This document shows positions 1-9,258 of a DNA stretch of 64,000 nucleotides, piece by piece (position 1 is the stretch's first letter; every line of letters begins with the position of its first letter). The notes beneath the pieces are model-generated. The model was not told the origin of the DNA and searched no databases. It was given only the letters and a program-made list of their open reading frames with translations. The stretch comes from Cafeteria roenbergensis (lineage: Eukaryota > Sar > Bigyra > Bicosoecida > Cafeteriaceae), in the NCBI GenBank assembly GCA_008330645.1, contig VLTN01000039.1:124001-188000 (forward strand), read 5' to 3'. Position numbers and translations under genes: made by a program.

Positions 1-1995
1 TCCATCATTCCCTGCAGGAAGGGCTGCTCGGCCAGGAAGAGGAGCAGCTCGAAGTCCCTCAGCGCCTCCTCCATGCCGTGGGGCGCGCTGTAGGCGGCGA
101 GGTGCCTCGACAGGTCCCCGCCCCCCGGCGCCGGCTCTCCCGCCTCTGCCCTCCGCGACGCTCTCGGGAAGGCAGAGTGCAGGAAGTACGTGCTCTGCCC
201 GATGGGGACGTGGGCCAGGACGAAGGAGACGTCGATGGCCGCGGCGGGCTTAGCCTCGACAATGCAGTGGAACGGGGCGTTGACGATGAGGGAGTGGGCA
301 GCGTCCATGGCAGGGCCGGACGGCGCCTCCGCGCCCGCAGCTGCCCCGGCAGCGGCTGAGGCTGCGTCACTGGGGGCCCCGGCGCCAGAGGCGGCGCCGC
401 CCCCGCCCGCAGCAGCCGCTGCTCCCGCGCCGTCGTCGCCGTCCTCCTCCTCCTCCTCCTCCTCCTCCTCCTTCCTCCCGGTGCCCCCCTCAGCGGCTGC
501 CGCAGCAGCGCCGGTGCCGGGCGCTGCGGCAGAGCTCACTTTCCCCGACATGCTCCTTCCAACCCTGCCGGATATGCTCCTGCCAACCCCAGTGCCGGCG
601 GGGGCAGCTGCTGCTGCTGCTGGCTCGGGCGGCGATGCCTCGGCGTCCGCAGCGCCCGCCGGCGCGGCCGGCAGCTCCTGCCCCGGCTTGGCTGCCGACA
701 CGGCGCCCTTGTCCACCATCACGCAGCCCTGGTCCGAGACCTGGAAGGCTTCCGTGGAGACTTCGCCCGTCTCCGTCGCGGTGACCTTGACCGTCACGAA
801 GGGCGACCCCGGCCCCGCCTCCGCCTGCGCGCGGGCAGCCATGACCACCTCCGGCGCGATCACGGTGAAGGCCCGGTCGGGGTCGTGGCGGGGCGGGTGG
901 CAGTACAGCATGCCCACTCGCTCCATGCCCAGCAGCTGCGCCAGCGCGGAGACGGTCTCTGCGCGCGGGTCTTCAAGCAGTCTGCGCGGGCCAGAGGGGG
1001 GCTCGGGGCGGAGGGGGGGGGGAAGGGTCGCGCGGGGCGGGGCCGCGGCTCGGGCCTGGAGGCGAGCGCAGGAGGAGGAGGCGAGCGCAGGAGGAGGAGG
1101 CGCTCGCAGGAGGAGGAGGCGCTCGCAGCGGGCACAGGCGCCGATTGCCGCAGTTGCGGCGGCGGCCCGGCGGCGGCGGCCCTGCGGCGGCGGCCCTGCG
1201 GCGGCGGCCCTGCGGCGGCGGCCCTGCGGCGCCACGTCGCTCTTGCCCACGCTGCAATCCGCGGCAGATACCCGCATCGCCTCAAAGACGCCATCACCCT
1301 CCACGCCCAGCCTCCGCGGCATTTGCGAACAGCCAGCCGCGACGCCCGGATCAAGCTCACTCGCACGCATCCACAGAGGCCACTTGCGGGGGCTCGTACG
1401 CGGCCACGGCCACAGCCTCGCCCTCCTCCGTGAAGAAGCCGAGGAGCCACGCGACCCGCGTGGTCTGGAAGGCCTTGCCCTGGACGTAGCGCACAAAGGA
1501 CAGCATCATTTCCGTGTCCACGGAGACCTTCTTGCAGTGGGCTTCTGCCTGCTGCTTCACGGTAAACTCGTGGGCGCGAGTCAGGTCCATGAACTCGTTC
1601 CAGTTCCACGTGCGTTTGATGTCCCGCATCGCCTGCATCCCGGGCCGGAACGCGGCCTTGCCTGTGTCCGCCGCCTTGGAGCCCACAATCTCACCGCCGG
1701 CGATCACCACGCCGGCGCCCGGCGCTGCGGGTGCAGGTGCTGCGGCCTTGGCGGCCGTGCCGTCGTACCTGATGAACAGAATATCGCCGCGCCCGATCCC
1801 CAGGTCGCCGAGCACATCGCCGTCGGCAAGAGCGTCTCCCTTGGCATCCAGTGAGAGTGTCTGGGTGTCGGCTTCCACGCCCTTGAGGTCCTGCACCAGC
1901 GTCTTGACCTCGGCGATGGTCGTGGCCTCGCTCACCCCAGGCACCCGCCACATGCCGTCCTTGCCGCGCACGCGGATCAGGAAGGTGGCCGCCAT
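1..1995 (-). CDS. NPL4: NPL4-like ubiquitin-binding cofactor of p97/CDC48 (partial, C-terminus outside window)
   Basis: Homolog of NPL4, which pairs with UFD1 to bring polyubiquitinated clients to the p97/CDC48 unfoldase for ERAD and related extraction. Coding exon 1 is 1995-1361 and exon 2 is 981 to the window edge; the 379-bp intron begins GTGAGC and ends CGCAG. The start ATG opens an N-terminal ubiquitin-like fold (MAATFLIRVRGKDG). A plant-like linker follows (AEAHCKKVSVD), then the family signature AAYEPPQ. Splicing joins this to LLEDPRAETVSALAQLLGME, matching the LLEDPKAE region of human NPL4. Downstream are AFQVSDQGCVMV and the C-terminal FELLLFLAEQ. At least 538 residues are present. 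An acidic/Ala-rich insert (poly-Glu near 440-475) lies within the C-terminal domain. The animal NPL4 zinc-finger cysteines are absent, as in plant NPL4-like proteins. It is head-to-head with the next gene. The family call is strong; the intron is inferred. Confidence 0.88.
1062..1128. repeat. 19-bp tandem repeat, about 3.5 copies, in NPL4 intron
   Basis: A unit built on GCG(AG/CT)CGCAGGAGGAGGAG repeats from 1062. Copies 1 and 2 are identical and later copies differ at two bases. It lies wholly inside the modelled NPL4 intron. Confidence 0.8.
1171..1231. repeat. 14-bp minisatellite (CGGCGGCGGCCCTG), four exact copies plus a partial
   Basis: Four uninterrupted identical 14-bp units followed by five bases of a fifth. 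The unit length is not a multiple of three, which agrees with its position in the NPL4 intron (982-1360). Confidence 0.9.
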
Positions 1996-2257
1996 CGCAG
2001 TCTCTGCACGATTCGACAGCCGGCGCGGGAGGAGGGCTCGGAGGGGGCCCTGGACGGGCTGCTGGCTGTGTCGCTGCGCGCGGTCGCCGTTTGTGGCCTC
2101 GGCGGCCTCCACGTTGCGCTCTGCCCGGACGCTTGCCTGCATCGCCGCAGCACGGCTCGCCTTCTGGTGGGCGGGGAGGGAGGCGCGTCGGAGCCCACCA
2201 CCACCACGGGATCTGCCGAGTGAGCAGGGGCGCGGGGAGCCACGCTCGACAGGCCCA
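1996..2257. promoter_or_regulatory. Divergent intergenic region between NPL4 and NAA80-ACTMAP
   Basis: 262 bp separate the two start codons, so this must hold both 5' UTRs and a shared or back-to-back promoter. I see no TATA box or recognisable operator. Confidence 0.4.
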
Positions 2258-3691
2258 ATGGCCGAGGGCCGGCACGAGCTGGTTGCTGCTCACCGCTGCC
2301 CGGACGCCGCGCCCCGAGCCGCGGAGCTGCTCGAGGCCACGTGGCCCCTCGCACGAAAGGGGGCCCGACTGGACCAGGTGCTTGCCTCGAACGACGTGGA
2401 AACGCACTGGCTGTTGGTGGAGCGCGACTCTCGCGGAGTGGCGCGGACGGTCGGACATGCCAAACTCGGGCCGATCGCGGCGGGGAGCGACGGCACGGGA
2501 GGGCTGGTTCACAGCGTTGTGATTGACCCGTCTCTTCGGGGCCGGGGGCTGGGCCGCCTGCTGATGGCGCTTGTTGAAGTCAAGGCGCGCGAGCGTGGCA
2601 TGGGCGCGCTGTTCCTCAGCACCCACGACAAGCAGCGGTTCTACGAGGCCCTGGGCTACGCCGCCACCGACACGGCGCCTGCCAGGGCGGCTGCATCGGC
2701 TGTGCTGCGGCTCGGGGAGCGGGCGGTCGAGGGGCTGGAGGCAGCGCTGGCCGGCCTCGCGAGGCGCGCCCAGGCGGGGGGGGAAGGGCCAGGCGCTGTT
2801 GCTGCCGCGTCGGGCGCGAGTTCGCGCAGTGCGCATGCAGCTGTGCAGTGGTACCGTAAGCGGCTGGCGTGGGCAGGGGCGCCTGCTGGGGCCACGCCAA
2901 GCTCGCTTCTCCACGCGGGGGAGAAGCGTCGCTTGCTGCCTCTGCCGTGGCGCCGGCAAATCGGCCCCACATGCGGGCTCGCAATGCTGCTTGCGGCCTC
3001 GGAGGCCGTGGGGTGTGCAGAGCGCAGCAGCGATGCCGCAGCAGGCGCTGTGGCCAGCTGCCCAGATGGGCTGTTCGAGTTCGCGGCGCAGCGGGGCTTC
3101 ACGCGCGACGGGGAGATGTGCTCAGCGCGCTGGATGGCAGCGGTAGCGCGCCACCAAGGCTTTGATGGTGCTTGCGCGGTGTCGCTGAAACCGCTGGAGG
3201 GCGCGATCGGCTCACGGCGACATAGTAGTGACGGCGTCGCGTTGTGGCAGGACTGCTGCCAAGGCGCTGGCGCTGCCGATGGGTCTGCGGCCGGGCCTGA
3301 GGCGATGGTCGACGCTGCAGCGAGGGTCCTCTCGCGCGGGCTCGCTCGCGGGCACCCGGTGCTGTTTCCTGTGGACAGGGACCCGGCCGGTGGGGACGAC
3401 GGATCCGGGATTGGGATGCTTGGCGGGTCAGGGGCGCACTGGGTTGCTGTCGTGGGGATGTGGGACGATGCGGGAGGCGCCTCGACCGTGGCAGTTGTGG
3501 ACGGGATCCGCCGACGGCCGACCGCCGTCCCCTTGCGCCTGGTGGTCGCCTCCTGCGCGCAGCTGTGGCACTTTGGGGAGGCCAAGCTCCACAAGTACAA
3601 TCCGGTCCTCCACCGTGAGCCCGTGTTTCGCCCGCCTTTTGACGGAGCGGGCGTGCTCGACCTGGCTTGCCAGTGCGTGGTTCTGGCGTGA
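2258..3691 (+). CDS. NAA80-ACTMAP: Fusion of NAA80-type actin N-acetyltransferase and ACTMAP-type actin maturation protease
   Basis: A single-exon gene of 477 residues. Residues about 50-150 form a GNAT fold with acetyl-CoA motif A (VIDPSLRGRGLGRLLM, 89-104) and LSTHDKQRFYEALGY (120-134). The latter matches the THDQ..FY..LGY signature of NAA80, the enzyme that acetylates the processed actin N-terminus. Residues about 230-477 match C19orf54/ACTMAP, the cysteine protease that removes the acetylated initiator methionine of actin. The nucleophile motif QIGPTCGLAML has Cys239, and GSGAHWVAVVG has His394. The two domains are joined by an Ala-rich linker (about 165-225). The known order of actin maturation is Met acetylation, ACTMAP cleavage, then NAA80 acetylation, so one polypeptide carries two consecutive steps. 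The start is the ATG at 2258, just before the GNAT region. Assignment is by remembered motifs; substrate is inferred from family. Confidence 0.85.
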   Translation: MAEGRHELVAAHRCPDAAPRAAELLEATWPLARKGARLDQVLASNDVETHWLLVERDSRGVARTVGHAKLGPIAAGSDGTGGLVHSVVIDPSLRGRGLGRLLMALVEVKARERGMGALFLSTHDKQRFYEALGYAATDTAPARAAASAVLRLGERAVEGLEAALAGLARRAQAGGEGPGAVAAASGASSRSAHAAVQWYRKRLAWAGAPAGATPSSLLHAGEKRRLLPLPWRRQIGPTCGLAMLLAASEAVGCAERSSDAAAGAVASCPDGLFEFAAQRGFTRDGEMCSARWMAAVARHQGFDGACAVSLKPLEGAIGSRRHSSDGVALWQDCCQGAGAADGSAAGPEAMVDAAARVLSRGLARGHPVLFPVDRDPAGGDDGSGIGMLGGSGAHWVAVVGMWDDAGGASTVAVVDGIRRRPTAVPLRLVVASCAQLWHFGEAKLHKYNPVLHREPVFRPPFDGAGVLDLACQCVVLA

Positions 3692-4244
3692 TTCACGAGA
3701 ATCAGGAAGCTGGCCAGCGCGGGCCAGTTGGGGGTGCTTTGTGCCCACGGCTCGCAACTTTTCTTGTCGGGCGGAAGCGAAACGAGAGAATTCCAAAGCT
3801 CCGCGACGCAAGGGCTTTGCAGGGCGAGCAAACAGAGCCGGTTTCGGTTTGTGCGCGGTCTGCGCCGGTGCACACACGCATGAGTCGCGCGGGCTGCGTG
3901 CCACGACGCGGCCTTGCTGACTCCCACTTTGTCAGCCCTGTCGAAACGAGCTGCGCCTTGGCTTTGCGGGGCCGCGGCTGCGGTCAGCGTCGGGCTGCAG
4001 GGTGCGCGCTCGCGGCTTCCGGCTGCGGCGAATGCGGGCACCTCGTGCATCCCTCACATCTGCCGGGCGCGCCATCCTTTCGGCTGGGCAAGGCGGTCCC
4101 GAAGTGGAGCGGTCGTCCCGGAGCGCGCCAGCGACAGGGTCATTGCTGGGGCAAGGCGCGAGAGCCGCCCGGCACGCATCGGCTGCACGGAGCGCGCACC
4201 TGGCCCCAGGGTCATTGGCACCCCACTCAGATCATGCAGCGGCC
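3692..4244. other. Intergenic region, tandem genes
   Basis: 553 bp between the fusion gene's stop and the chosen start of the IQ-motif gene. It should hold the 3' UTR of one and the promoter of the other. An in-frame ATG at 4032 could extend the downstream protein by 71 residues of low-complexity sequence. Nothing else recognised. Confidence 0.4.
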
Positions 4245-7058
4245 ATGGAATGGAGTCTGTCGACGGCAGACGTGATGCTGGATACCTGCTTCACCAGGTG
4301 CCTCGACCAGGCCAAGCTGGCCGCTCTCCGAGCAGGGGGCGCCGCTTCAGCGGCATTGGTCGCATTCGAGACTGCGTGCCGCGACAGGGAGCTGCGCCGT
4401 GTGCGGGCGGAGGAAGGTGCGATTTCCGAGATTGTTCGTGGCCTGTCGGCAGGCGGAGTGGCGCCCGTCGACGTCGCAGCTCGCATTCGAGAGGACTTCG
4501 AGAGCGCCGCAGAGGGCTTGCTCGTTCGGACGTACAGGTCCATCAAGGACGCTGAGCTCCCAGCAAGCGCCGGAGACGACGAGATGGTGCGCATGGGCGC
4601 AGCGAGCCGAGCGGCGCCGGACCTGCGGAGCCGCCGCTCCGTCGTGGACTGCCTGGTGGCGCAAGTCGCAGAGCAGCGCGGCAGCCTTTCGCAGGCGCTC
4701 GCGCAGATTCTGGCCCCGCTGTCCAATACCCAACGGATGGCCTTCATTGAGTTCCGGGACGGGCTTGCCAGCGAGGGCCGCAGTGCAATGGCCATTGCTC
4801 CGCGCACGGTGGCCAACTTCGCCGAGTTTGGCACGCTTCGCGAGGCACTTCCCGGAGCCGCGTCGACAACAGCTGGAGCAAAGCCGGGCCCCTCTCGGGC
4901 GGAGCAGGACTCGACAGCGAGCCGGCCAGCGAGTCAACGGCAGTGGCAGCCCGCAGTGTCCGCCAGCCTGCTGGCCACAGCTCGGCCACGGGGGCTTGAT
5001 GGCCGTCGCGTGTCGCTACGCGCGCTGGCGCCGCCGTCCAGGCCGCATGGCCACGTGGAGCCACGCTCGCCGGCGCCTTACGAGCTGTCTTCCAGTGCGT
5101 CCGTCGCCCAGCACTTCCGCTCCATGTGGTCTGGGCCAGACTCGCAAGCCCCACTCGCTGTCGGCCTATGGAATACGCCCGCGAGGCCTGAGACGACGAG
5201 TGCTGCGAGCGGTCCCCACCGGCTGCTCCAGCCGGCCGCCGTGTCGCCATCGCTCCCCCACGAGGGGGGGAACTCCCCACACGCTTGCAGTGACGAAAAG
5301 GCGGTCGGCAGCGAGCCTCCGAGCTCCACGCCGAGTGGCCCGGCTACGGCCCGCGACTCTGCGCTGCTGCCACCCAGCGCCACTGGGCTGGCGGAGGGGG
5401 CTGCGCCGCGGATCAGGGGCATCCGCCTGCGCCCGTTCAACCCGCATGCAAGCGCACTGCGCAGGTGGCAACAGCACGACGCGGGCCCAGCGCCGAAGCG
5501 CGGGGCAGAGCGGACGTCCAGGGCGAAAACTTCGCCAGTACGGACTCTTCGACCGGCCTCGTCGGCCTCCGGCCAAGCTCGGCCGCGAGGCGCCTCGAAG
5601 GACGCTCATTCCATTGGGGCGTGGAGCGTTGTAAACGACGGTGATGCTGCCCTCCCGGTCGCCTCCAGCAAAGCGGACTCGCTGGGTATGGTATCCATGC
5701 CGCACGAGGGCGCTCTGCTTCACGCGCCGGCCCAGTACGCCTCCCTCGTGTCGGCGCTGCTTGCCGACAGTACCGACGTCGGGGCAGTGTCGCGGGCGCT
5801 GCACGAGGCCACGCGCAGCCTCAGGCTCGCCCCAGATGTGATGCAACGCAGGGTGAGAAGCAAAGCTGCCGCGCTGATCCAACGTGTCTTCAGGACGTGG
5901 GCAGCGACACGAGCCGTCGGCAGCCAGCAGCGATGTCCCGAAGGGTTGGTCCGGCTGCCCCCACGGGCTCGCCAGCTGGCTCCGGCGATCCAGCTGGCGC
6001 TTTGGGCAAAATTCCGGCTGAAACTGATGCACTCGCGGCGGCCTTGCTCCGCGGGGTTCCTTGCGTGGCTCGAGAGGCGCAGTGCGCGGACAGTCCCCGC
6101 CGCCTCGGTTCTCACTCGCCTGGCGACGCGGTTGCCAGCGATTCGGGCTGCGCGGTGGCGGTCGAAGCTTGCAAGCCTGGCGGCACGCCGCGAGCGGACG
6201 CTGCTGATGGCCAGAGCGCGTTCAAGGAGAGTGGTCATGGCACCCTCGCTTGAGGAGTGCACCCTCCTACGAATCGCTGCGCTGCGGGAGGCGGAGCAGG
6301 CCGAGAAGCGAGCAGTGGAGGAGCGAGAGCAAGCAGCCAAAGAGTTCGCGTCCTGGGCAACGTCGAAGCTAGACAAGGCGTCATCGGCGAGGCTCGACCC
6401 GTCCCGCTGGGTTGAGCTGGTGGAAGCACTCGAACCTTCGGACCCCAGGCTCCGAGATGCCAGGGCCGCAAACTCTGGCCTGCGAGCCGCGCTGCGAAGG
6501 GGAACTTGGGATCCGGCGGGAGACAAGCCCGAGGCCACGGTGAGGATGCAGCACGGCAAGCCGCACCTCGTGCGCTTCCTCCACCTGTCGTCAAGCCGGA
6601 CACTGGCCGTTCACCCCAACCTGTCGCAAGCGTTGCGGTCGGTTGCAGCAGAGCAGGAGGCCCGGAGGTCTGCCCTCGAGGCAGTGCACGAAAAGCTGCA
6701 GCAGGCAGCCGCGGAGGTTCGGGCCTCGCTTGCAAAGGAGGTCACTGCCGCTCGCCTCAGAGCAGCAGCGCGTCGAGTGCCGCCGCCGCACCGACGGTCA
6801 GGTGAGGTTTGGCCAGCTTCTGGCTCCAGCCTGTACGACCGCGAGGCCCAGCGGCGCTGGGGCTCCCAGCGCAAGAAACACTGGGAGCCGCTGGAGCGGC
6901 ACTGGACTACCGCCCTCTCCTCGGGTACGAGAGCACTGGACTGGAAGCGGGGTCCTGCCGGCCGCCGCCCGGACAGCTCCGCGCCGTCCGCAGCCAGCGA
7001 CCTCGTCGCCGGGCCGCGGGCGCGAATGCTGGCTCTGCTTGCCATGGCACTTTCCTGA
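4245..7058 (+). CDS. IQ-motif protein of unknown function
   Basis: An uninterrupted frame of 937 codons from the ATG at 4245 (context GCGGCCATGG); the in-frame ATG at 4032 is an alternative start. Residues 1-190 are predicted helical and less biased than the rest. Residues about 190-530 are Ser/Pro/Ala/Arg-rich and probably disordered. An IQ-type calmodulin-binding motif, AAALIQRVFRTWAATR, lies at about 540-556. It is followed by further basic helical segments with spaced Trp and Leu. Short Glu/Ala/Arg-rich helices that could coil lie near 668-700 and 800-832. The neighbours give no functional clue. Calmodulin or myosin-light-chain binding is inferred only from the IQ motif. I do not recognise the family. 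Confidence 0.7.
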   Translation: MEWSLSTADVMLDTCFTRCLDQAKLAALRAGGAASAALVAFETACRDRELRRVRAEEGAISEIVRGLSAGGVAPVDVAARIREDFESAAEGLLVRTYRSIKDAELPASAGDDEMVRMGAASRAAPDLRSRRSVVDCLVAQVAEQRGSLSQALAQILAPLSNTQRMAFIEFRDGLASEGRSAMAIAPRTVANFAEFGTLREALPGAASTTAGAKPGPSRAEQDSTASRPASQRQWQPAVSASLLATARPRGLDGRRVSLRALAPPSRPHGHVEPRSPAPYELSSSASVAQHFRSMWSGPDSQAPLAVGLWNTPARPETTSAASGPHRLLQPAAVSPSLPHEGGNSPHACSDEKAVGSEPPSSTPSGPATARDSALLPPSATGLAEGAAPRIRGIRLRPFNPHASALRRWQQHDAGPAPKRGAERTSRAKTSPVRTLRPASSASGQARPRGASKDAHSIGAWSVVNDGDAALPVASSKADSLGMVSMPHEGALLHAPAQYASLVSALLADSTDVGAVSRALHEATRSLRLAPDVMQRRVRSKAAALIQRVFRTWAATRAVGSQQRCPEGLVRLPPRARQLAPAIQLALWAKFRLKLMHSRRPCSAGFLAWLERRSARTVPAASVLTRLATRLPAIRAARWRSKLASLAARRERTLLMARARSRRVVMAPSLEECTLLRIAALREAEQAEKRAVEEREQAAKEFASWATSKLDKASSARLDPSRWVELVEALEPSDPRLRDARAANSGLRAALRRGTWDPAGDKPEATVRMQHGKPHLVRFLHLSSSRTLAVHPNLSQALRSVAAEQEARRSALEAVHEKLQQAAAEVRASLAKEVTAARLRAAARRVPPPHRRSGEVWPASGSSLYDREAQRRWGSQRKKHWEPLERHWTTALSSGTRALDWKRGPAGRRPDSSAPSAASDLVAGPRARMLALLAMALS

Positions 7059-7434
7059 GACGCGGCCACCTTGGTGGCGAGGCTGCCTTCGCCATTGCAT
7101 TGTGGCCGAGTGCACTGATGTCCCCTTTGCCTGAAGGAATGAACACGCTGGCGATACCAAGGTTGCTTCGATGCCGCAACAAGCCACGCAAACATGGCGA
7201 AACGCAATCACTATGGCTCCGAGCGCCCCACGGACCGGTCTGCTGCAGACTTGCGGCATGCTGTCCAGAGCGCCTTCGGGAGTTCACGCCGGTGTGCCGC
7301 GTGCGGACCGGCTTCTCGGGCGAGTTGCAGTGCGCTGTGGCGGACGAGCGCGGCTGGCTGGGCAGCAGCGACGCTGCCGAGAGGGCCGGACACTAGCGCT
7401 CCTGCGAACTGCTCCCGCAGGTCCGTCTGAGGGC
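7059..7434. other. Convergent 3' region between the IQ gene and the Rab8-like gene
   Basis: 376 bp between two facing stop codons, so both 3' UTRs. No conserved reading frame or hairpin terminator noticed. Confidence 0.4.
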
Positions 7435-8840
7435 TCAGCCGGAGCCGCCGCCGCAGCACCCGCCGCCCTTGCCCTTGCTCTTGTCGTCAATCTTCACGCC
7501 GCCAGCTCCGCCGGTGCTCTTCGGCACCAGGACGGCCTTGAGCGCCTTCTCTGCCAGGCACCGGAAGGACTCCTTCACATTGGTGTCCTTGCGCGCGGAC
7601 ACCTCAAAGAACTCGACCCCAAACTCCTTGGCAAGCGCCACTCCCTCCTCGTACGTCACCTTGCGCTTGGACTCGAGGTCCACCTTGTTTCCCACCAAGA
7701 CCACGTTCACGTCCTCGTCGCCGTGCTGCGGGCGGGGAGGGACGAGGAGCGGGGCGGGCGCGCATGGAGGTGGTGATGCGTGCGTGTGTACGTCGGGGGG
7801 GGGGGGGGAGGAGGGGCATGAGCGTCGGCGGAGATCCTCGCGGCTCGCCACGAGGGCATGAGCTGGCAGCCGCTTGCGATCTCGAGAGGCTTCTGGCCAA
7901 GGGCCGGCCATGCCGCGCGCGCTGGTATACGACTCATACGGAGAGCGAGCGCGCGCGCGCGTCGTAGGCGAGGCGGCTTGCGAGGGGCGGCGAGATCGGG
8001 GAGTGTTGCGGTGACAGAACGGGCAGGGAAACTCACCGAGCGAATGTTGCGCATCCAGTTGCGCGTCTGCTCGTAGCTGGTGCGGTCGGTGATGTCGTAG
8101 ACGAGCATGATGCCCTTGGCTCCGCGCAGGTAGCTGAGCGTGATGGTCTGGAAGCGCTCCTGGCCGGCGGTGTCCCAGATCTGCGCCAGGAACAACGACA
8201 AAATGCGAGCAACCAACGAAGCCGCGCCGGTTGCCGGCCTCCCTTTGGGCCGCCAGGGCGGGGCGCAGCAAGCGCAGGCCCGACCAGGCGCAGCAAGCGC
8301 ATCTCGATCAGCCCGCGCTGGAACTCACGTCGAGGGTGACGCGCTTGTCTCCGATGTCGATGACCTTGTTCTTGAAGTCGATGCCGATCGTGGTGATGTA
8401 GCTCGTCGAGAACTTGTTCGAGGTGTAGCGGAGGATGAGGCAGGACTTGCCCACACCTGCAAGGCCAGACCAATGGGCGAGGGACGGACGGGGTGGGGCG
8501 CAGCAGCGGCAGGCGGCCTGGCGCGGCCCTGGGCCAGGCGCGCGGCGGCAGAAACGAGAAGCGCTCCGCGAGTCCAGCCGTTCGCGGGAGGCGCCGGGCC
8601 CGGCTCGCTCGCTCGCGCCCGCAGCCGGACTCGGAGCGCAGGCCGCGCGGAGCTTGGCAGCAGGCCTGCCCACCCGGGCCGAAGGACGCCTTGCGGCGGC
8701 CTCGCGGAGCGGGGCGGGAGCAGGGGAGCGCGACGGCCGGCCAGCGCGCTCCAGCCTGTGCCACGTCCAGCCAGCTCACCGCTGTTGCCGATGGTCAGCA
8801 GCTTCACGGGCGTCGTGAGGGTGTCATCCGCAGCGGCCAT
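7435..8840 (-). CDS. RAB8: Rab GTPase, Rab8/Rab10 (RabE) type
   Basis: Four coding exons: 8840-8780, 8456-8329, 8180-8037 and 7725-7435. The introns use GTGAG donors and YGCAG acceptors. The 207-residue product has every Rab G-box: GNSGVGKS (18-25), switch [13 protein letters not shown] (40-51), WDTAGQE (65-71), GNKVD (123-127) and VSARK (153-157). The IGIDFK and [17 protein letters not shown] stretches are typical of Rab8/Rab10/Rab13-like exocytic Rabs, which carry post-Golgi vesicles to the plasma membrane. The C-terminus has the geranylgeranyl-acceptor pair Cys201-Cys202, followed by GGGSG, an unusually long tail after the CC. Intron phases and positions equal those of the other Rab gene at 19118-20330. 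The sense strand of the last intron holds a run of 13 C. Confidence 0.92.
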
Positions 8841-9258
8841 GGCGGTCTGGTCGGCCGGTGTCGGGGTCCCCGAGAGTGCGCGGCGCGGGACGTCCGCGAG
8901 CGCTCGCTGCGATGCAGCATTTTTTGTTGCGAGGCCCACGGCCGCGGCGGGCTCTGCCCGCTGACCTAACCTCCGCGGCCTCTGTCCCGAGCAGTGTTCC
9001 CGAGTAGCGCTCGGGCGAACCGCGCACCGCTCGCCAAGGAGAAAAGAAGAAAAAAAAAGGCGCCCATTCAGCAGCATGTGCGTGGTTGCCGGGAGTGTCG
9101 CCCCGTATTGCCCACGCCACTCGCACAGGAGAAAGGCCCGCGCCGGTGTGGTTTCCATGAGGCAAAATTTGGCTGGCCGCGGGCCGCAGCGGGCCAGCTC
9201 GAGCGCGCACGATGGCAACGAATCACAAGCACGCGACATGAACTTGCGGGGGCCCCAG
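8841..9258. other. Intergenic region upstream of the Rab8-like gene, downstream of the RING gene
   Basis: 418 bp expected to hold the Rab8-like promoter and 5' UTR plus the RING-gene 3' UTR, both on the minus strand. An A-rich patch lies near 9045-9060. Nothing else recognised. Confidence 0.35.

Noticed and set aside
1062-1231. Tandem repeats in the NPL4 intron as a CRISPR array or coding repeat
   Set aside because: Units are adjacent with no spacers, the lengths (19 and 14 bp) are not multiples of three, and conserved NPL4 sequence resumes only after splicing.
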